NCBI RefSeq assembly: GCF_013179285.1
Contig: NZ_WVNW01000001.1
Span: forward strand, 558,001 to 622,000
DNA length: 64,000 bases
Source: Roseobacter sp. HKCCD6576-2
GTDB taxonomy: Bacteria > Pseudomonadota > Alphaproteobacteria > Rhodobacterales > Rhodobacteraceae
Direction of reading: 5' to 3'
Below the pieces are notes generated by a model. It did not search any database and was not told the origin of the DNA. It worked only from the letters and a program-made list of their open reading frames with translations. Shown here one piece after another: positions 25,722 through 34,870 of the stretch (its first letter is position 1; the number at the start of each line of letters is the position of its first letter). Both the position numbers and the translations under genes were made by a program.

Positions 25722-26084
25722 ATGATCCGTCTTGAAAACATGAAGACCCCAGCCGTCCTTGTCGCTTGTACTTTGGCTTTGGCTGGATGCGTCGAATCCT
25801 TTGAGGGTGTGGGTCCACCGCGGGGCGATGGCCCGCCGCTGATTGCGATTGGAGAGGATCGTGGCCGCGACTCTGGTTCGCTAACCCAGCTTGAAGCCGG
25901 CATTTATATTGATCCCGATGGTTGCCACATCTGGATGATTGATGATGGGTTGGAAGGATATTGGTCCCGTCGCCGCGATCCGCGCAGTGGTCTGCCGGTT
26001 TGCACGCCGGTTGCCCCGCCCAACTCCGTTGTTGGCGAAATCAGCGCGAGCCCTGGCATCCGCGACCGCGTTCCACGGCGATAG
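25722..26084 (+). CDS. Small lipoprotein sharing the DPDGC domain
   Basis: 120 residues. The lipobox LALAGC (18-23) marks a lipoprotein anchored at Cys23. After a Gly/Pro-rich stretch comes IDPDGCHIW, DDGLEGY and GLPVC at 63-94, clearly the same domain as in the gene five bases upstream, and then a short tail. ATG at 25722 is preceded by AGGTGA; ATG 25740 is an alternative that leaves the lipobox intact. An intrinsic terminator follows, so the two genes form a closed transcription unit. Function unknown. Confidence 0.75.
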   Translation: MIRLENMKTPAVLVACTLALAGCVESFEGVGPPRGDGPPLIAIGEDRGRDSGSLTQLEAGIYIDPDGCHIWMIDDGLEGYWSRRRDPRSGLPVCTPVAPPNSVVGEISASPGIRDRVPRR

Positions 26085-26115
26085 TCCCCGGTCTCAGATT
26101 ATTTGGTAAGTTGAG

Positions 26116-26146
26116 CGGGCGGTCCCATTGGGGGCTGCCCGTTTTC
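26116..26146 (+). terminator. Intrinsic terminator after the lipoprotein gene
   Basis: CGGGCGGTCCC (26116-26126) pairs with GGGGCTGCCCG (26131-26141) around ATTG, with two G-U pairs, then TTTT. It ends the DPDGC two-gene unit and isolates it from phoH. Confidence 0.85.
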
Positions 26147-26240
26147 TATGCTGCATGGCCCAAGACCCGCCTTTTTGTCCGCTATTGGCCACAAGATGTT
26201 GCTTTGCGTCGCCAAGGTTGCCACACTGGAGGCAAGCCAT

Positions 26241-27275
26241 GTGATTTGGGAGTTCCCATTGGACTTGTCCACGCTGACTGCGCACCCCGCCGACCCGCCT
26301 GTGGAACTGCTGTTAGAATTTCCAGACAATCGTTTGTTGATCGAGCTATGCGGCGAGTTCGACCGCAACCTCGCACAAATTGAACATCTGATGAGCGTTC
26401 AGATTCTGCGTCGCGGCAATATGCTGGCGGTTTTGGGAGAGGCGCGCGCCGAGGCGGGTGAGGCGCTGCGAAAGCTTTATGAGCGGGTCGAGTCTGGCAA
26501 AGGTCTGGAACCTGGAGATATCGACGCGGTCGTCCGCTTGGGCGATTCCGCCGAAGGCACAGGGGCCCGCGACGGCGATCAGATCGAGATGTTCAAAGGA
26601 AGCGCCGAGGATCATATCGAGATCCGCACGCGCAAGAAAACCGTCGAGCCGCGCACCCAAGCACAGCAGGCCTATGTGCGGGCCCTCTATGATCACGAAC
26701 TGGCCTTCGGGATCGGGCCCGCCGGGACCGGCAAGACCTATTTGGCGGTTGCTGTCGCCGTGAACCAGATGATCAACGGTCATGTGGACAAGATCATCCT
26801 CAGCCGCCCCGCGGTTGAGGCGGGCGAGCGCCTGGGTTTCTTGCCGGGCGATATGAAGGACAAAGTCGATCCTTACATGCAGCCGCTTTACGACGCGTTG
26901 AACGACTTTCTGCCGGGCAAGCAACTGGCCAAGCTGATCGAAGAGAAGCAGATCGAGATCGCGCCCTTAGCCTTCATGCGGGGGCGCACGCTATCGAATG
27001 CTTATGTGGTTCTGGACGAGGCCCAAAACGCAACCGCGATGCAGATGAAGATGTTCCTCACCCGGCTCGGCCAAGGCAGCCGGATGGTGATCACCGGTGA
27101 CCGCAGTCAGGTGGATTTGCCGCGTGGTGTCTCAAGCGGTTTGGCCGAAGCCGAACGGATTTTGGGACGCATCGACGGGATCAGTTTCAACTATTTCACC
27201 GCCAAGGATGTCGTGCGTCATCCCATGGTTGCGAAGATCATCGAAGCCTATGACGCGGATGATCCGGCGAAATAA
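26241..27275 (+). CDS. phoH: PhoH-like ATPase (ybeZ type)
   Basis: 344-residue P-loop protein of the PhoH/YbeZ family, thought to act with YbeY in rRNA processing and RNA quality control. Walker A GPAGTGKT is at 159-166 and Walker B VVLDEAQN at 256-263; the N-terminal domain carries LEFPDNRLLIELCGEFDRN. The GTG at 26241 is chosen because GGAGG stands nine bases upstream; longer frames lack family similarity. It leads the phoH-ybeY-corC-lnt cluster, which is conserved across Proteobacteria. Confidence 0.92.
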   Translation: MIWEFPLDLSTLTAHPADPPVELLLEFPDNRLLIELCGEFDRNLAQIEHLMSVQILRRGNMLAVLGEARAEAGEALRKLYERVESGKGLEPGDIDAVVRLGDSAEGTGARDGDQIEMFKGSAEDHIEIRTRKKTVEPRTQAQQAYVRALYDHELAFGIGPAGTGKTYLAVAVAVNQMINGHVDKIILSRPAVEAGERLGFLPGDMKDKVDPYMQPLYDALNDFLPGKQLAKLIEEKQIEIAPLAFMRGRTLSNAYVVLDEAQNATAMQMKMFLTRLGQGSRMVITGDRSQVDLPRGVSSGLAEAERILGRIDGISFNYFTAKDVVRHPMVAKIIEAYDADDPAK

Positions 27276-27380
27276 CCCATCACACCGCCACCCGCGTTGC
27301 CAGTAACGAGCGCAGGTTCCACTCTAACTGATGCGAAGCTGCAGGCTGGACAATTGGTCTCACTTGGGATGGATGGCCGC

Positions 27381-27875
27381 ATGGAGATCGACATTCTCAT
27401 CGAGGCATCGGAATGGGAGGCGGTTGGGCTTGAGGCCCTAGCCGCTACCGCTTGCGCGGCCGCGCTGGCAGAGATCGGTTTGGACCCGGATCAGTTTGAG
27501 ATTAGCCTGCTTGGCTGCGACGATGATCGGATTGCGACGCTCAACACCGAGTTTCGCGGCAAGCCTCAGCCAACCAATGTTTTGAGTTGGCCGACAGAAT
27601 CGCGAGAGACGGCTCCAGGAGAAATGCCAACTTTGCCGATGCCAGATCCCAATGGCCCACCACATGAGTTGGGCGATATCGCAATCGCCTATGGAGTTTG
27701 TGCGACCGAAGCCGCAGCGCAGGGCAAGCCGATTGAGCATCATGTCAGCCATCTTTTGGTGCATGGCACGCTCCATCTGTTGGGTTTTGACCACATATCC
27801 GACCCCGATGCCGCTTTGATGGAAGGTTTAGAGACCCGCATCCTTGCAAGACTGGGTCTGCCTGACCCATATTAA
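27381..27875 (+). CDS. ybeY: Endoribonuclease YbeY
   Basis: Single-strand-specific metal-dependent RNase for 16S rRNA 3'-end maturation. The zinc motif HGTLHLLGFDH is at 128-138 of 164 residues, with FRGKPQPTNVLSWP mid-protein, where family members usually have a Lys/Arg-Asp-xx-TNVLSFP element. The ATG at 27381 (MEIDILIE) matches family N-termini; the ATG at 27369 would add four residues. It follows phoH by about 105 bases. Confidence 0.93.
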   Translation: MEIDILIEASEWEAVGLEALAATACAAALAEIGLDPDQFEISLLGCDDDRIATLNTEFRGKPQPTNVLSWPTESRETAPGEMPTLPMPDPNGPPHELGDIAIAYGVCATEAAAQGKPIEHHVSHLLVHGTLHLLGFDHISDPDAALMEGLETRILARLGLPDPY

Positions 27876-27918
27876 TCAAACGGGCCGCCGTTGGTCCGGC
27901 ATAGTTTGGAAAGGAGCC

Positions 27919-28824
27919 ATGAGCTCAACCCCTGACCCGTCGTCTAGCGCGGCGCAGAGCGCGCCCGAGGCCGATGAGACGCTAGAGAGAAAACCCGGCT
28001 TGTTTGCCCGGCTCTTTGGTGCAGATCGTACACCCGATATCCACATTGCCTATGGTGCCGATACGCTGCCCGCTGAGGATGGCGTGCCGGGCCCGGTGCC
28101 TGGCACAGGCATGTCCAACCTGCGCCGGTTGCGCGTGGAAGATGTGGCCATTCCGCGTGTGGAGATCATCTCGGTCGCCTGCGATATCGAGTTGGACGAT
28201 TTGGTCGCCGTGTTCCGGGAGAGCGGGCTGACCCGCTTGCCGGTCTATGATGGCACCTTGGACACCCCGATTGGCCTGGTGCATTTGAAGGATGTCTCTC
28301 TGCGCTATGGGTTTAATGGCGGCGGCAATGGCTTCTCGCTGCGCACGATGTTGCGCCCGCTGCTTTATGCGCCGCCCTCGATGCCGATTGGCGTCTTGCT
28401 GCAGAAGATGCAGACGGACCGGACCCATATGGCACTTGTGATCGATGAATATGGCGGTGTCGATGGCTTGGTCACGATCGAGGACCTGATCGAACAGGTT
28501 ATCGGCGAGATCGAAGACGAACATGACGTCGAAGAGGATCAACCCTGGACCCGCGAAAGCTCCGGTTCCTACTTGGCATTGGCGCGTGCGCCCTTGGAGG
28601 AGTTCGAGGCTGAGACCGGTTTGAAACTGGTTGATGCCGAGGATGACGACGAAATCGATACGCTTGGCGGGGTGGTGTTTCTGCTGACCGGGCGTGTCCC
28701 GGCGCGGGGCGAAGTTGTCCCGCACCCGTCTGGGGCGGAGTTTGAAGTGGTGGACGCTGATCCACGCCGGATCAAACGGCTGCGTGTCCGCTTGCCGGAG
28801 GGGGCGAAGGTTGCCGCTGGCTGA
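27919..28824 (+). CDS. corC: CorC/HlyC-type CBS-domain protein
   Basis: 301 residues: a charged N-terminal tail, two CBS domains (about 75-200, with RLPVYDGTLDTPIGLVHLKD and MALVIDEYGGVDGLVTIEDLIEQVIGEI split across them) and a C-terminal CorC_HlyC transporter-associated domain. It lacks the DUF21 membrane part, like E. coli CorC/YbeX, which is linked to Mg/Co efflux and ribosome health. RBS GGAAAGGAG lies five bases before ATG 27919. Its end overlaps lnt. Confidence 0.92.
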   Translation: MSSTPDPSSSAAQSAPEADETLERKPGLFARLFGADRTPDIHIAYGADTLPAEDGVPGPVPGTGMSNLRRLRVEDVAIPRVEIISVACDIELDDLVAVFRESGLTRLPVYDGTLDTPIGLVHLKDVSLRYGFNGGGNGFSLRTMLRPLLYAPPSMPIGVLLQKMQTDRTHMALVIDEYGGVDGLVTIEDLIEQVIGEIEDEHDVEEDQPWTRESSGSYLALARAPLEEFEAETGLKLVDAEDDDEIDTLGGVVFLLTGRVPARGEVVPHPSGAEFEVVDADPRRIKRLRVRLPEGAKVAAG

Positions 28825-30340
28825 CAAGGCCAGCGCCTGGTTGGCCGCGCGCAGTTTCCGGCAACGTCTCGTCTTGAGTTTCGCCGTCGGGACTGTCGCT
28901 GGTCTTGGTCAGGCGCCCTTTGATTTGCCCCTGGTCTCCGTTTTGGGCTTTGCGGCATTGATTGGCTTGTTGATGCAGGTCGGCACGGCTCGACGCGGGT
29001 TTTGGCTCGGGATGTGGGGTGGGGCCGGATACTTCACGGTATCGCTCCACTGGATTGTCGAACCATTTTTTGTGGACCCGGTCCGCCACGGTTGGATGGC
29101 GCCCTTCGCGATTGCGTTGATGTCATTCGGCTTGGCGTTGTTCTGGGCGTTGGCGGCGGGTCTGGCTGTGCGCTTGGCCAAGCCCGGCTGGCCGCGCGCA
29201 TTGGCTTGGGCGGTGCTGATGACAGTTGCGGAACTGGCCCGCGCGAGCGTTCTGACAGGATTCCCTTGGGCCCATCCGGGACATATCTGGATTGATACGG
29301 CGCTGTTGCCGCTGGCAAGCCTTGTGGGGCCCCATGGTCTGACCCTTTATACAACCTTCATGGCCGCTGTCCTTGCCGCCTTGGTGATCCAGCGCAGTAG
29401 GGTCGCGCTCGGGGTCCCGCTTGTTCACGTGGCGATGATTGGGCTCGCCTTGGCAATGCCGCCAGCGCCTCTACCAGCGGCTGACGCGGCGGTGGTCCGA
29501 CTGGTTCAACCCAATGCCGCGCAACACCTGAAATGGCAGCCCGAGATGATCCCCATCTTCTTCGAGCGCGCGATAAACCTCACAGCAGCGCTGCCGCAGA
29601 TTGAAGATCGTCCGCCCGCGATGGTGATCTGGCCCGAAACCTCTCTGGCCGCTTTGTTGAACCAATCCGAAGACTGGCGCGCTGTGATCTCAGATGCGGC
29701 GGGTCCGGTGCCGGTGATCCTGGGCGCGCAACGGTTGGAGGGGGTCACAGCCCGCAATTCATTGGCCCTTTTGGATGAGACCGGGGCCATCTCCGCGATC
29801 TATGACAAGCATCATTTGGTGCCCTTTGGGGAATATGTGCCCTTGGGCGATCTGATGGCACAGGCGGGCATTCGTGGCCTCGCCGCCGCGCTCCAAACGG
29901 GATATCGGCCCGGGGTGGGGCCGACGGTCCTTGATCTGGGTGATTTGGGTGATGCCTTTCTAATGATCTGTTACGAGGCGATTTTCCCAAGCTATATCCG
30001 TCAGGTAGACAGGCCGGACTGGATGATCCACATCACGAATGATGCGTGGTTTGGGCAATTCTCTGGCCCCTATCAACACTTGGCGCTCGCCCGTCTGAGG
30101 GCGGCGGAGCAAGGGATCCCGGTGATCCGGGCGGCCAATACTGGCGTGTCCGGCGCAATTGATGCGCGGGGCCGGGTCGTCAGCCATTTGCCGCTTGGCG
30201 TGGCGGGTGCGTTGGATGTTGTTTTGCCACCGCCTCTGCCGCCGACAGTCTATGCGAGATTTGGCGATTTGCCGGTCTATCTCGTGATTCTCGCAACGTT
30301 TTTGGGGCTGGTTCTAGCCCATCGCCGCAACAGGCATTGA
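28811..30340 (+). CDS. lnt: Apolipoprotein N-acyltransferase
   Basis: Inner-membrane enzyme that N-acylates the lipid-modified cysteine of lipoproteins, the last step of maturation. 509 residues with N-terminal membrane helices and a nitrilase-like periplasmic domain holding the catalytic triad E276 (WPETS), K333 (YDKHHLVPFGEY) and C387 (MICYEAIFP). No ATG fits; TTG 28811 lies inside the end of corC (14-base overlap) with GGAGGGGG upstream. It would serve lipoproteins such as the one at 25722. Confidence 0.9.
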   Translation: MPLADKASAWLAARSFRQRLVLSFAVGTVAGLGQAPFDLPLVSVLGFAALIGLLMQVGTARRGFWLGMWGGAGYFTVSLHWIVEPFFVDPVRHGWMAPFAIALMSFGLALFWALAAGLAVRLAKPGWPRALAWAVLMTVAELARASVLTGFPWAHPGHIWIDTALLPLASLVGPHGLTLYTTFMAAVLAALVIQRSRVALGVPLVHVAMIGLALAMPPAPLPAADAAVVRLVQPNAAQHLKWQPEMIPIFFERAINLTAALPQIEDRPPAMVIWPETSLAALLNQSEDWRAVISDAAGPVPVILGAQRLEGVTARNSLALLDETGAISAIYDKHHLVPFGEYVPLGDLMAQAGIRGLAAALQTGYRPGVGPTVLDLGDLGDAFLMICYEAIFPSYIRQVDRPDWMIHITNDAWFGQFSGPYQHLALARLRAAEQGIPVIRAANTGVSGAIDARGRVVSHLPLGVAGALDVVLPPPLPPTVYARFGDLPVYLVILATFLGLVLAHRRNRH

Positions 30341-30378
30341 ACCCGCCTGCGCTTGGGCGTAAGCCGGGCCGATCAAAG

Positions 30379-30424
30379 CTCCACAACGGCTTCCTGGCGT
30401 GGAGAGAAAACACCAATGGAGCAT
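30379..30424 (+). promoter_or_regulatory. SAM/SAH riboswitch controlling metK
   Basis: The stem CTCCAC (30379-30384)/GTGGAG (30399-30404) encloses the conserved AACGGCTTCCTGGC loop, and CCAATGGAGCA (30413-30423) supplies the pseudoknot strand that contains the GGAG ribosome site. This matches the SAM/SAH aptamer described upstream of metK in Rhodobacterales. Binding of S-adenosylmethionine hides the Shine-Dalgarno, so translation of SAM synthetase falls when SAM is plentiful. Confidence 0.93.
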
Positions 30425-30428
30425 TCCC

Positions 30429-31610
30429 ATGGCAAGACAGAATTTCATGTTTACCTCTGAATCCGTTTCGGAAGGCCATCCCGATAAGGTCTGTGACCGG
30501 ATTTCGGACGCGGTTCTCGACGCGTTACTTGCCGAAGAACCCGAGGCGCGCGTGGCATGCGAAACCTTTGCCACAACCAATCGGGTGGTAATCGGTGGTG
30601 AGGTCGGCCTGTCGGATCAGGACAAGCTGCAATCCTACATGGGTCAGATTGATCAGATCGCCCGCGATTGCATCCGCGATATTGGGTATGAGCAGGACAA
30701 GTTCCATCATAAGACGGTCGAGATCACCAACCTCCTGCATGAACAGTCCGCCCATATCGCGCAAGGTGTCGACGCCTCCGGCAACAAAGACGAAGGCGCG
30801 GGCGACCAGGGGATCATGTTTGGCCACGCGGTCAATGAAACGCCGGAGTTGATGCCAGCGCCGATTTGCTATGCCCACAACATCCTGCGTCGCTTGGCCG
30901 AGGTGCGGAAATCCGGCGCCGAGCCTGCCCTTGGCCCCGATGCGAAAAGCCAGCTGACCATGCGCTATGTCGACGGCAAGCCGGTCGAGGTGGCCTCGAT
31001 CGTGCTTTCGACCCAGCACCTCGATGAAAGCCTCACAAGCGATGATGTGCGCGCCATTGTCGAGCCGTACATTCGCGAAGAACTGCCTGAGGCTTGGGTA
31101 ACGGATGCCACGAAATGGTGGGTGAACCCGACCGGCAAATTCGTCATTGGTGGGCCGGATGGCGATGCGGGCCTGACCGGGCGGAAGATCATCGTGGATA
31201 CCTATGGCGGTGCCGCACCTCATGGCGGCGGCGCGTTTTCCGGCAAAGACCCGACCAAGGTGGACCGCTCGGCGGCTTATGCCGCGCGTTATCTGGCGAA
31301 AAATGTCGTTGCGGCCGGGCTCGCCCATCGCTGCACGATTCAGCTGAGCTATGCCATTGGTGTGGCAAAGCCGCTCTCGATCTATGCCAACACCCACGGC
31401 TCGGGTGAGGTGCATGAGAGCAAGATCGAAGCGGCGGTTGAACAGCTCATGGACCTGACCCCGCGGGGTATTCGGACCCATCTCGGGCTGAACAAGCCGA
31501 TCTATCAGCGGACCGCGGCGTATGGTCATTTCGGTCGTGCGCCGGACGCGGATGGTGGGTTTAGCTGGGAACGGACCGATCTGGTCGAGGCGCTGAAAGC
31601 GGCGGTCTAG
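30429..31610 (+). CDS. metK: S-adenosylmethionine synthetase
   Basis: Makes SAM from methionine and ATP; homotetramer, cytoplasmic. 393 residues with [10 protein letters not shown] at 11-20, the ATP loop [10 protein letters not shown] at 123-132, and the glycine-rich [17 protein letters not shown] in the second half. The ATG at 30429 lies five bases after the end of the riboswitch pseudoknot, so the starts and regulatory RNA fit each other; the 10-codon upstream extension is part of the aptamer. Confidence 0.97.
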   Translation: MARQNFMFTSESVSEGHPDKVCDRISDAVLDALLAEEPEARVACETFATTNRVVIGGEVGLSDQDKLQSYMGQIDQIARDCIRDIGYEQDKFHHKTVEITNLLHEQSAHIAQGVDASGNKDEGAGDQGIMFGHAVNETPELMPAPICYAHNILRRLAEVRKSGAEPALGPDAKSQLTMRYVDGKPVEVASIVLSTQHLDESLTSDDVRAIVEPYIREELPEAWVTDATKWWVNPTGKFVIGGPDGDAGLTGRKIIVDTYGGAAPHGGGAFSGKDPTKVDRSAAYAARYLAKNVVAAGLAHRCTIQLSYAIGVAKPLSIYANTHGSGEVHESKIEAAVEQLMDLTPRGIRTHLGLNKPIYQRTAAYGHFGRAPDADGGFSWERTDLVEALKAAV

Positions 31611-31632
31611 GGCACGGTTGGAAACAGTCGGC

Positions 31633-32109
31633 ATGGCGCGCGGACGGCATCTGAGAACCTATGCGATCCGGTTCGTCGGCTCGGCCTTGGTGGTGAGCGG
31701 AGTGGTTTGGGCCATTCTGGCCTATGCGCCGGGCCTGATGTCGGGGGCGATTGGCCGCGGTGCTGTGACGGGGGGTGCCATCGGCGCGCTTCTCTGGCCG
31801 GCAGCGGCTTTCGCAAAGGACCATTTTGCGGGTGAAGGGGGTGCCCTGCCATCTGCGCAGCGCTGGGGCTATGCGTGGCGGTTCGCTCTGATTGCTCTAT
31901 GTGTGGCGATGCTTTTCGCGGTTGTCGCGTTTGCGTTCGGCTTCCCCAAATCCCTTGGCCTTTCAACTCTATCGCCAAACGAGCAGGGGCAGATCATCGG
32001 GTCTAGCTTGGCTTTGCCGGTGCTTTTGATGGTGCCGATCAATTGGCTTATGATCACCTCTGGTTTCAAAGGCGCCGCGCGAGGGGCAGCCCGGCGCAGG
32101 GTGCGCTAG
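31633..32109 (+). CDS. Inner-membrane protein of unknown function
   Basis: 158 residues with three or four hydrophobic segments (about 10-35, 43-60, 80-108, 128-148) and an Arg-rich C-terminus (GAARGAARRRVR), consistent with the positive-inside rule. I recognise no family with confidence; overall shape recalls small unnamed four-helix membrane proteins. It lies 22 bases after metK and 22 before trmB and may be read from the same transcript. ATG 31633 has only a weak ribosome site; a TTG at 31618 is possible. Confidence 0.65.
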   Translation: MARGRHLRTYAIRFVGSALVVSGVVWAILAYAPGLMSGAIGRGAVTGGAIGALLWPAAAFAKDHFAGEGGALPSAQRWGYAWRFALIALCVAMLFAVVAFAFGFPKSLGLSTLSPNEQGQIIGSSLALPVLLMVPINWLMITSGFKGAARGAARRRVR

Positions 32110-32131
32110 GTCTTTGCCCAAGAGGTCTCCA

Positions 32132-32830
32132 ATGTCGTCTGATCGCCCATTCCGCAACTTCTATGGCCGCCGCAAAGGGCAGCATTTGAAGGCAAGCCAG
32201 GAGCGATATCTGGCGGAGGATTTGGCGGCGCTGTCGCCGGGTCCAGTGGATTGGGACGTGAACCCTGACAGGGTGCCATTGGATTTGGCGGCGCTGTTTC
32301 AGGGTCGAGAGACATGGCTGGAGATCGGGTTTGGCGGTGGCGAGCATCTGGTGCACCAAGCGGCGACGCATTCCGATGTCGGCATCATCGGGTGCGAGCC
32401 GTATATCAATGGCGTCGCGATGCTCTTGGGCAAGATCCGGTCTGCAGGCGTGGAGAACCTCCGCGTTTATCCCGGCGATGCGCGCGACCTGTTCGATGTT
32501 TTGCCGGACGCCTCGATCAGCAAGGCCTTTTTGCTCTACCCCGATCCGTGGCCGAAGGCGCGCCATCACCGGCGGCGTTTTGTGACACCGGAGCATTTGG
32601 AGCCCTTGGCCCGTGTGCTGAAGCCGGGGGCTGTGTTGCGCGTGGCGACCGATATTCCCGATTATGTGCGGCAGACCTTGATCGAAGTGCCGCGCGCCGG
32701 GTTTGAATGGTTGGCCGGGGGGGCATCTGATTGGCGCGTGCCATGGGGTGATTGGCTGTCGACCCGATATGAACAGAAGGCGCTGCGCGAAGGGCGGGTG
32801 CCACATTATCTGACATTTCGGAAGCTGTGA
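32132..32830 (+). CDS. trmB: tRNA (guanine-N7-)-methyltransferase
   Basis: Methylates G46 in the tRNA variable loop using SAM. 232 residues: SAM motif LEIGFGGGEH at 63-72, catalytic-region motif YPDPWPKARHHRRRF in the middle, and TRYEQKALREGR near the end. Encoded near metK, which supplies SAM. A 17-base direct repeat (GGATTTGGCGGCGCTGT at 32218-32234 and 32281-32297) encodes DLAAL twice in the N-terminal part. ATG 32132 is chosen over an in-frame TTG at 32114. Confidence 0.95.
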   Translation: MSSDRPFRNFYGRRKGQHLKASQERYLAEDLAALSPGPVDWDVNPDRVPLDLAALFQGRETWLEIGFGGGEHLVHQAATHSDVGIIGCEPYINGVAMLLGKIRSAGVENLRVYPGDARDLFDVLPDASISKAFLLYPDPWPKARHHRRRFVTPEHLEPLARVLKPGAVLRVATDIPDYVRQTLIEVPRAGFEWLAGGASDWRVPWGDWLSTRYEQKALREGRVPHYLTFRKL

Positions 32831-32890
32831 GGGATGTCGTCTTGCCCCTTGGGCAAGCCGATCCACGCGCGCTGACGCGCGCAGTACTGC

Positions 32891-32950
32891 GGGGGCGCTG
32901 CCCCCTGGCGCGAGTGCGCCTCCCCCGGGATATTTGCGAAGCAGAGAAGG
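32891..32950 (+). repeat. Composite intergenic element, copy 2 (hairpin plus GGATATTT box)
   Basis: The hairpin GGGGGC-GCT-GCCCCC (32891-32905) is followed by GGATATTT at 32928-32935 and AGAGAAGG at 32943-32950, the same arrangement as at 17086-17134. A perfect palindrome GCAGTACTGC (32881-32890) lies directly before it. It occupies most of the trmB-aroA gap. Confidence 0.5.
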
Positions 32951-33016
32951 GGTGTGGACTGCCATGCTGGTGCGGTCTATCAGGCGGATGCGACGATCAA
33001 ACGAGGGATCTGTTCT

Positions 33017-34369
33017 ATGTCCGGCCATGGTGAGCCAATTCCAATGACCTCGCGCCGCGCCGCGCCGTTGAAAGGTGTGGCGGAGGTGCCGGGCGACAAG
33101 TCGATTTCGCACCGGTCGCTGATTTTAGGCGCAATGGCGGTCGGCGAGACGCGGATCAGCGGATTGCTGGAAGGCCAAGATGTGGTCGATACGGGCCGCG
33201 CGATGCGCGCCTTCGGGGCGGAGGTCACGCGACATGGGCCAGGCGAGTGGACGGTTCATGGCGTCGGTGTTGGTGGCTTTGCCGAACCGGATCAGGTGAT
33301 CGATTGCGGCAATTCGGGGACGGGCGTGCGGTTGATCATGGGGGCGATGGCGACCACGCCGATCACCGCCACCTTTACCGGCGATGCGAGCTTGAACGGG
33401 CGACCGATGGCACGGGTGACAGATCCGCTTTCGCTGTTCGGGGCCGTGGCCGTGGGCCGCGCGGGGGGGCGGCTGCCGATGACATTGGTTGGCGCCGAGG
33501 CGCCATTGCCGGTGCGCTACACGGTTCCGGTTCCCTCGGCGCAGGTGAAATCGGCGGTTCTACTGGCGGGATTGAACGCGCCCGGGCAGACGGTGGTGAT
33601 TGAGCAGGAAGCGACGCGGGATCATACAGAACGGATGTTGGCGGGCTTCGGCGCCGAGATCACAACCGAGGTGACCGAAGACGGCCGGGTGATCACGTTG
33701 ACCGGGCAGCCGGACCTGACCCCGCAAGACATCACCGTGCCACGCGATCCGTCGAGTGCGGCCTTTCCGGTCTGTGCCGCGTTGATTGTGGAAGGCTCGG
33801 ACGTGTTGGTGCCGGGCATTGGGCTGAACCCCACCCGCGCGGGCCTGTTCGAGACGCTGCGCGATATGGGGGCAGACCTGACCTATGAGAATATGCGCGA
33901 GGAAGGCGGCGAGCCTGTCGCCGATCTCAGAGCGCGGTTTTCGCCCAACATGAAAGGCATTGAGGTGCCACCGGAGCGGGCGGCCAGCATGATCGATGAA
34001 TATCCGATCTTATCGGTGGTGGCGTCTTTCGCCGAAGGGCTGACGATGATGCGCGGTGTGAAAGAACTGCGTGTGAAAGAGAGCGACCGGATTGCCGCGA
34101 TGGCGACAGGGTTGCGGGCCAATGGGGTCAGTGTTGAGGATGGGCCCGATTGGTGGAGCGTCACCGGCATGGGGCCCGGCGGGGTGCCGGGCGGCGGGCT
34201 CACCGAGAGCCACTTGGATCACCGGATTGCGATGTCCTTCCTGTGTCTCGGGATGGCGACGAAGGAACCGGTCCGGGTGGATGACGCAGGCCCGATTGCC
34301 ACGAGCTTCCCGATCTTCGAACCTCTTATGGCGGGCTTGGGCGCGCGGATCGAGCGGAGCAACCGGTAG
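33017..34369 (+). CDS. aroA: 3-Phosphoshikimate 1-carboxyvinyltransferase (EPSP synthase)
   Basis: Sixth step of the shikimate pathway, joining shikimate-3-phosphate and PEP. 450 residues with [10 protein letters not shown] at 25-34, NSGTGVRL near 100, DASLNGRPM near 130, and ELRVKESDR in the second half. Sequence pattern fits class II (long) EPSP synthases of alphaproteobacteria; the loop reads [10 protein letters not shown], so I make no statement about inhibitor tolerance. ATG 33017 ([15 protein letters not shown]) matches family starts. Starts an aroA-GFA-cmk run. Confidence 0.96.
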   Translation: MSGHGEPIPMTSRRAAPLKGVAEVPGDKSISHRSLILGAMAVGETRISGLLEGQDVVDTGRAMRAFGAEVTRHGPGEWTVHGVGVGGFAEPDQVIDCGNSGTGVRLIMGAMATTPITATFTGDASLNGRPMARVTDPLSLFGAVAVGRAGGRLPMTLVGAEAPLPVRYTVPVPSAQVKSAVLLAGLNAPGQTVVIEQEATRDHTERMLAGFGAEITTEVTEDGRVITLTGQPDLTPQDITVPRDPSSAAFPVCAALIVEGSDVLVPGIGLNPTRAGLFETLRDMGADLTYENMREEGGEPVADLRARFSPNMKGIEVPPERAASMIDEYPILSVVASFAEGLTMMRGVKELRVKESDRIAAMATGLRANGVSVEDGPDWWSVTGMGPGGVPGGGLTESHLDHRIAMSFLCLGMATKEPVRVDDAGPIATSFPIFEPLMAGLGARIERSNR

Positions 34370-34465
34370 CGCGCTGATTGAGGAAATGGCCTATCTGGGA
34401 CGGTCGTCTGCCCCTTGTCTGCCCTTTGGTCTGGCAATACCGTTGCTCGGGATGGAGATTTGCCC

Positions 34466-34870
34466 ATGACCACCGGTTCCTGTCTTTGCGGCGCGATCCG
34501 CTACAGTGTTTCCGCCGCATTGCGCCCGGTGATCGCGTGTCATTGCGCCCAATGTCGCAAGACCTCCGGCCATCATGTGGCGGCGACATCTGCGCCGCGC
34601 GAGGCGGTTGAGGTGAGCGGAGATGTGACCTGGTATGCCTCCTCAGACATCGCGCGGCGGGGATTTTGCGGCATCTGCGGTAGCAACCTCTTCTGGGATG
34701 GGCCGGGCAGCCATCTGTCGATCTTCGCGGGGACGCTTGATGGCGATCCGGGCGTGCGCCTCGCTGGGCATATCTTCTGCGCGGATAAGGGCGCTTATTA
34801 TGAGATTGCCGATGGATTGCCGCAGGCTGCGCAGGATGATCCGGAATTGACGACACAGGTGACGTTATGA
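34466..34870 (+). CDS. GFA (glutathione-dependent formaldehyde-activating) family protein
   Basis: 134 residues with the zinc-binding cysteines of the GFA fold: C6 and C8 ([10 protein letters not shown]), C25, C27 and C30 (CHCAQCRK), and C68 and C71 (GFCGICGS). Many family members act in small-molecule detoxification, but only some bind glutathione-formaldehyde. RBS GGAG is nine bases before ATG 34466. Its stop overlaps the cmk start (ATGA), so it is translated with cmk. Confidence 0.88.
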   Translation: MTTGSCLCGAIRYSVSAALRPVIACHCAQCRKTSGHHVAATSAPREAVEVSGDVTWYASSDIARRGFCGICGSNLFWDGPGSHLSIFAGTLDGDPGVRLAGHIFCADKGAYYEIADGLPQAAQDDPELTTQVTL

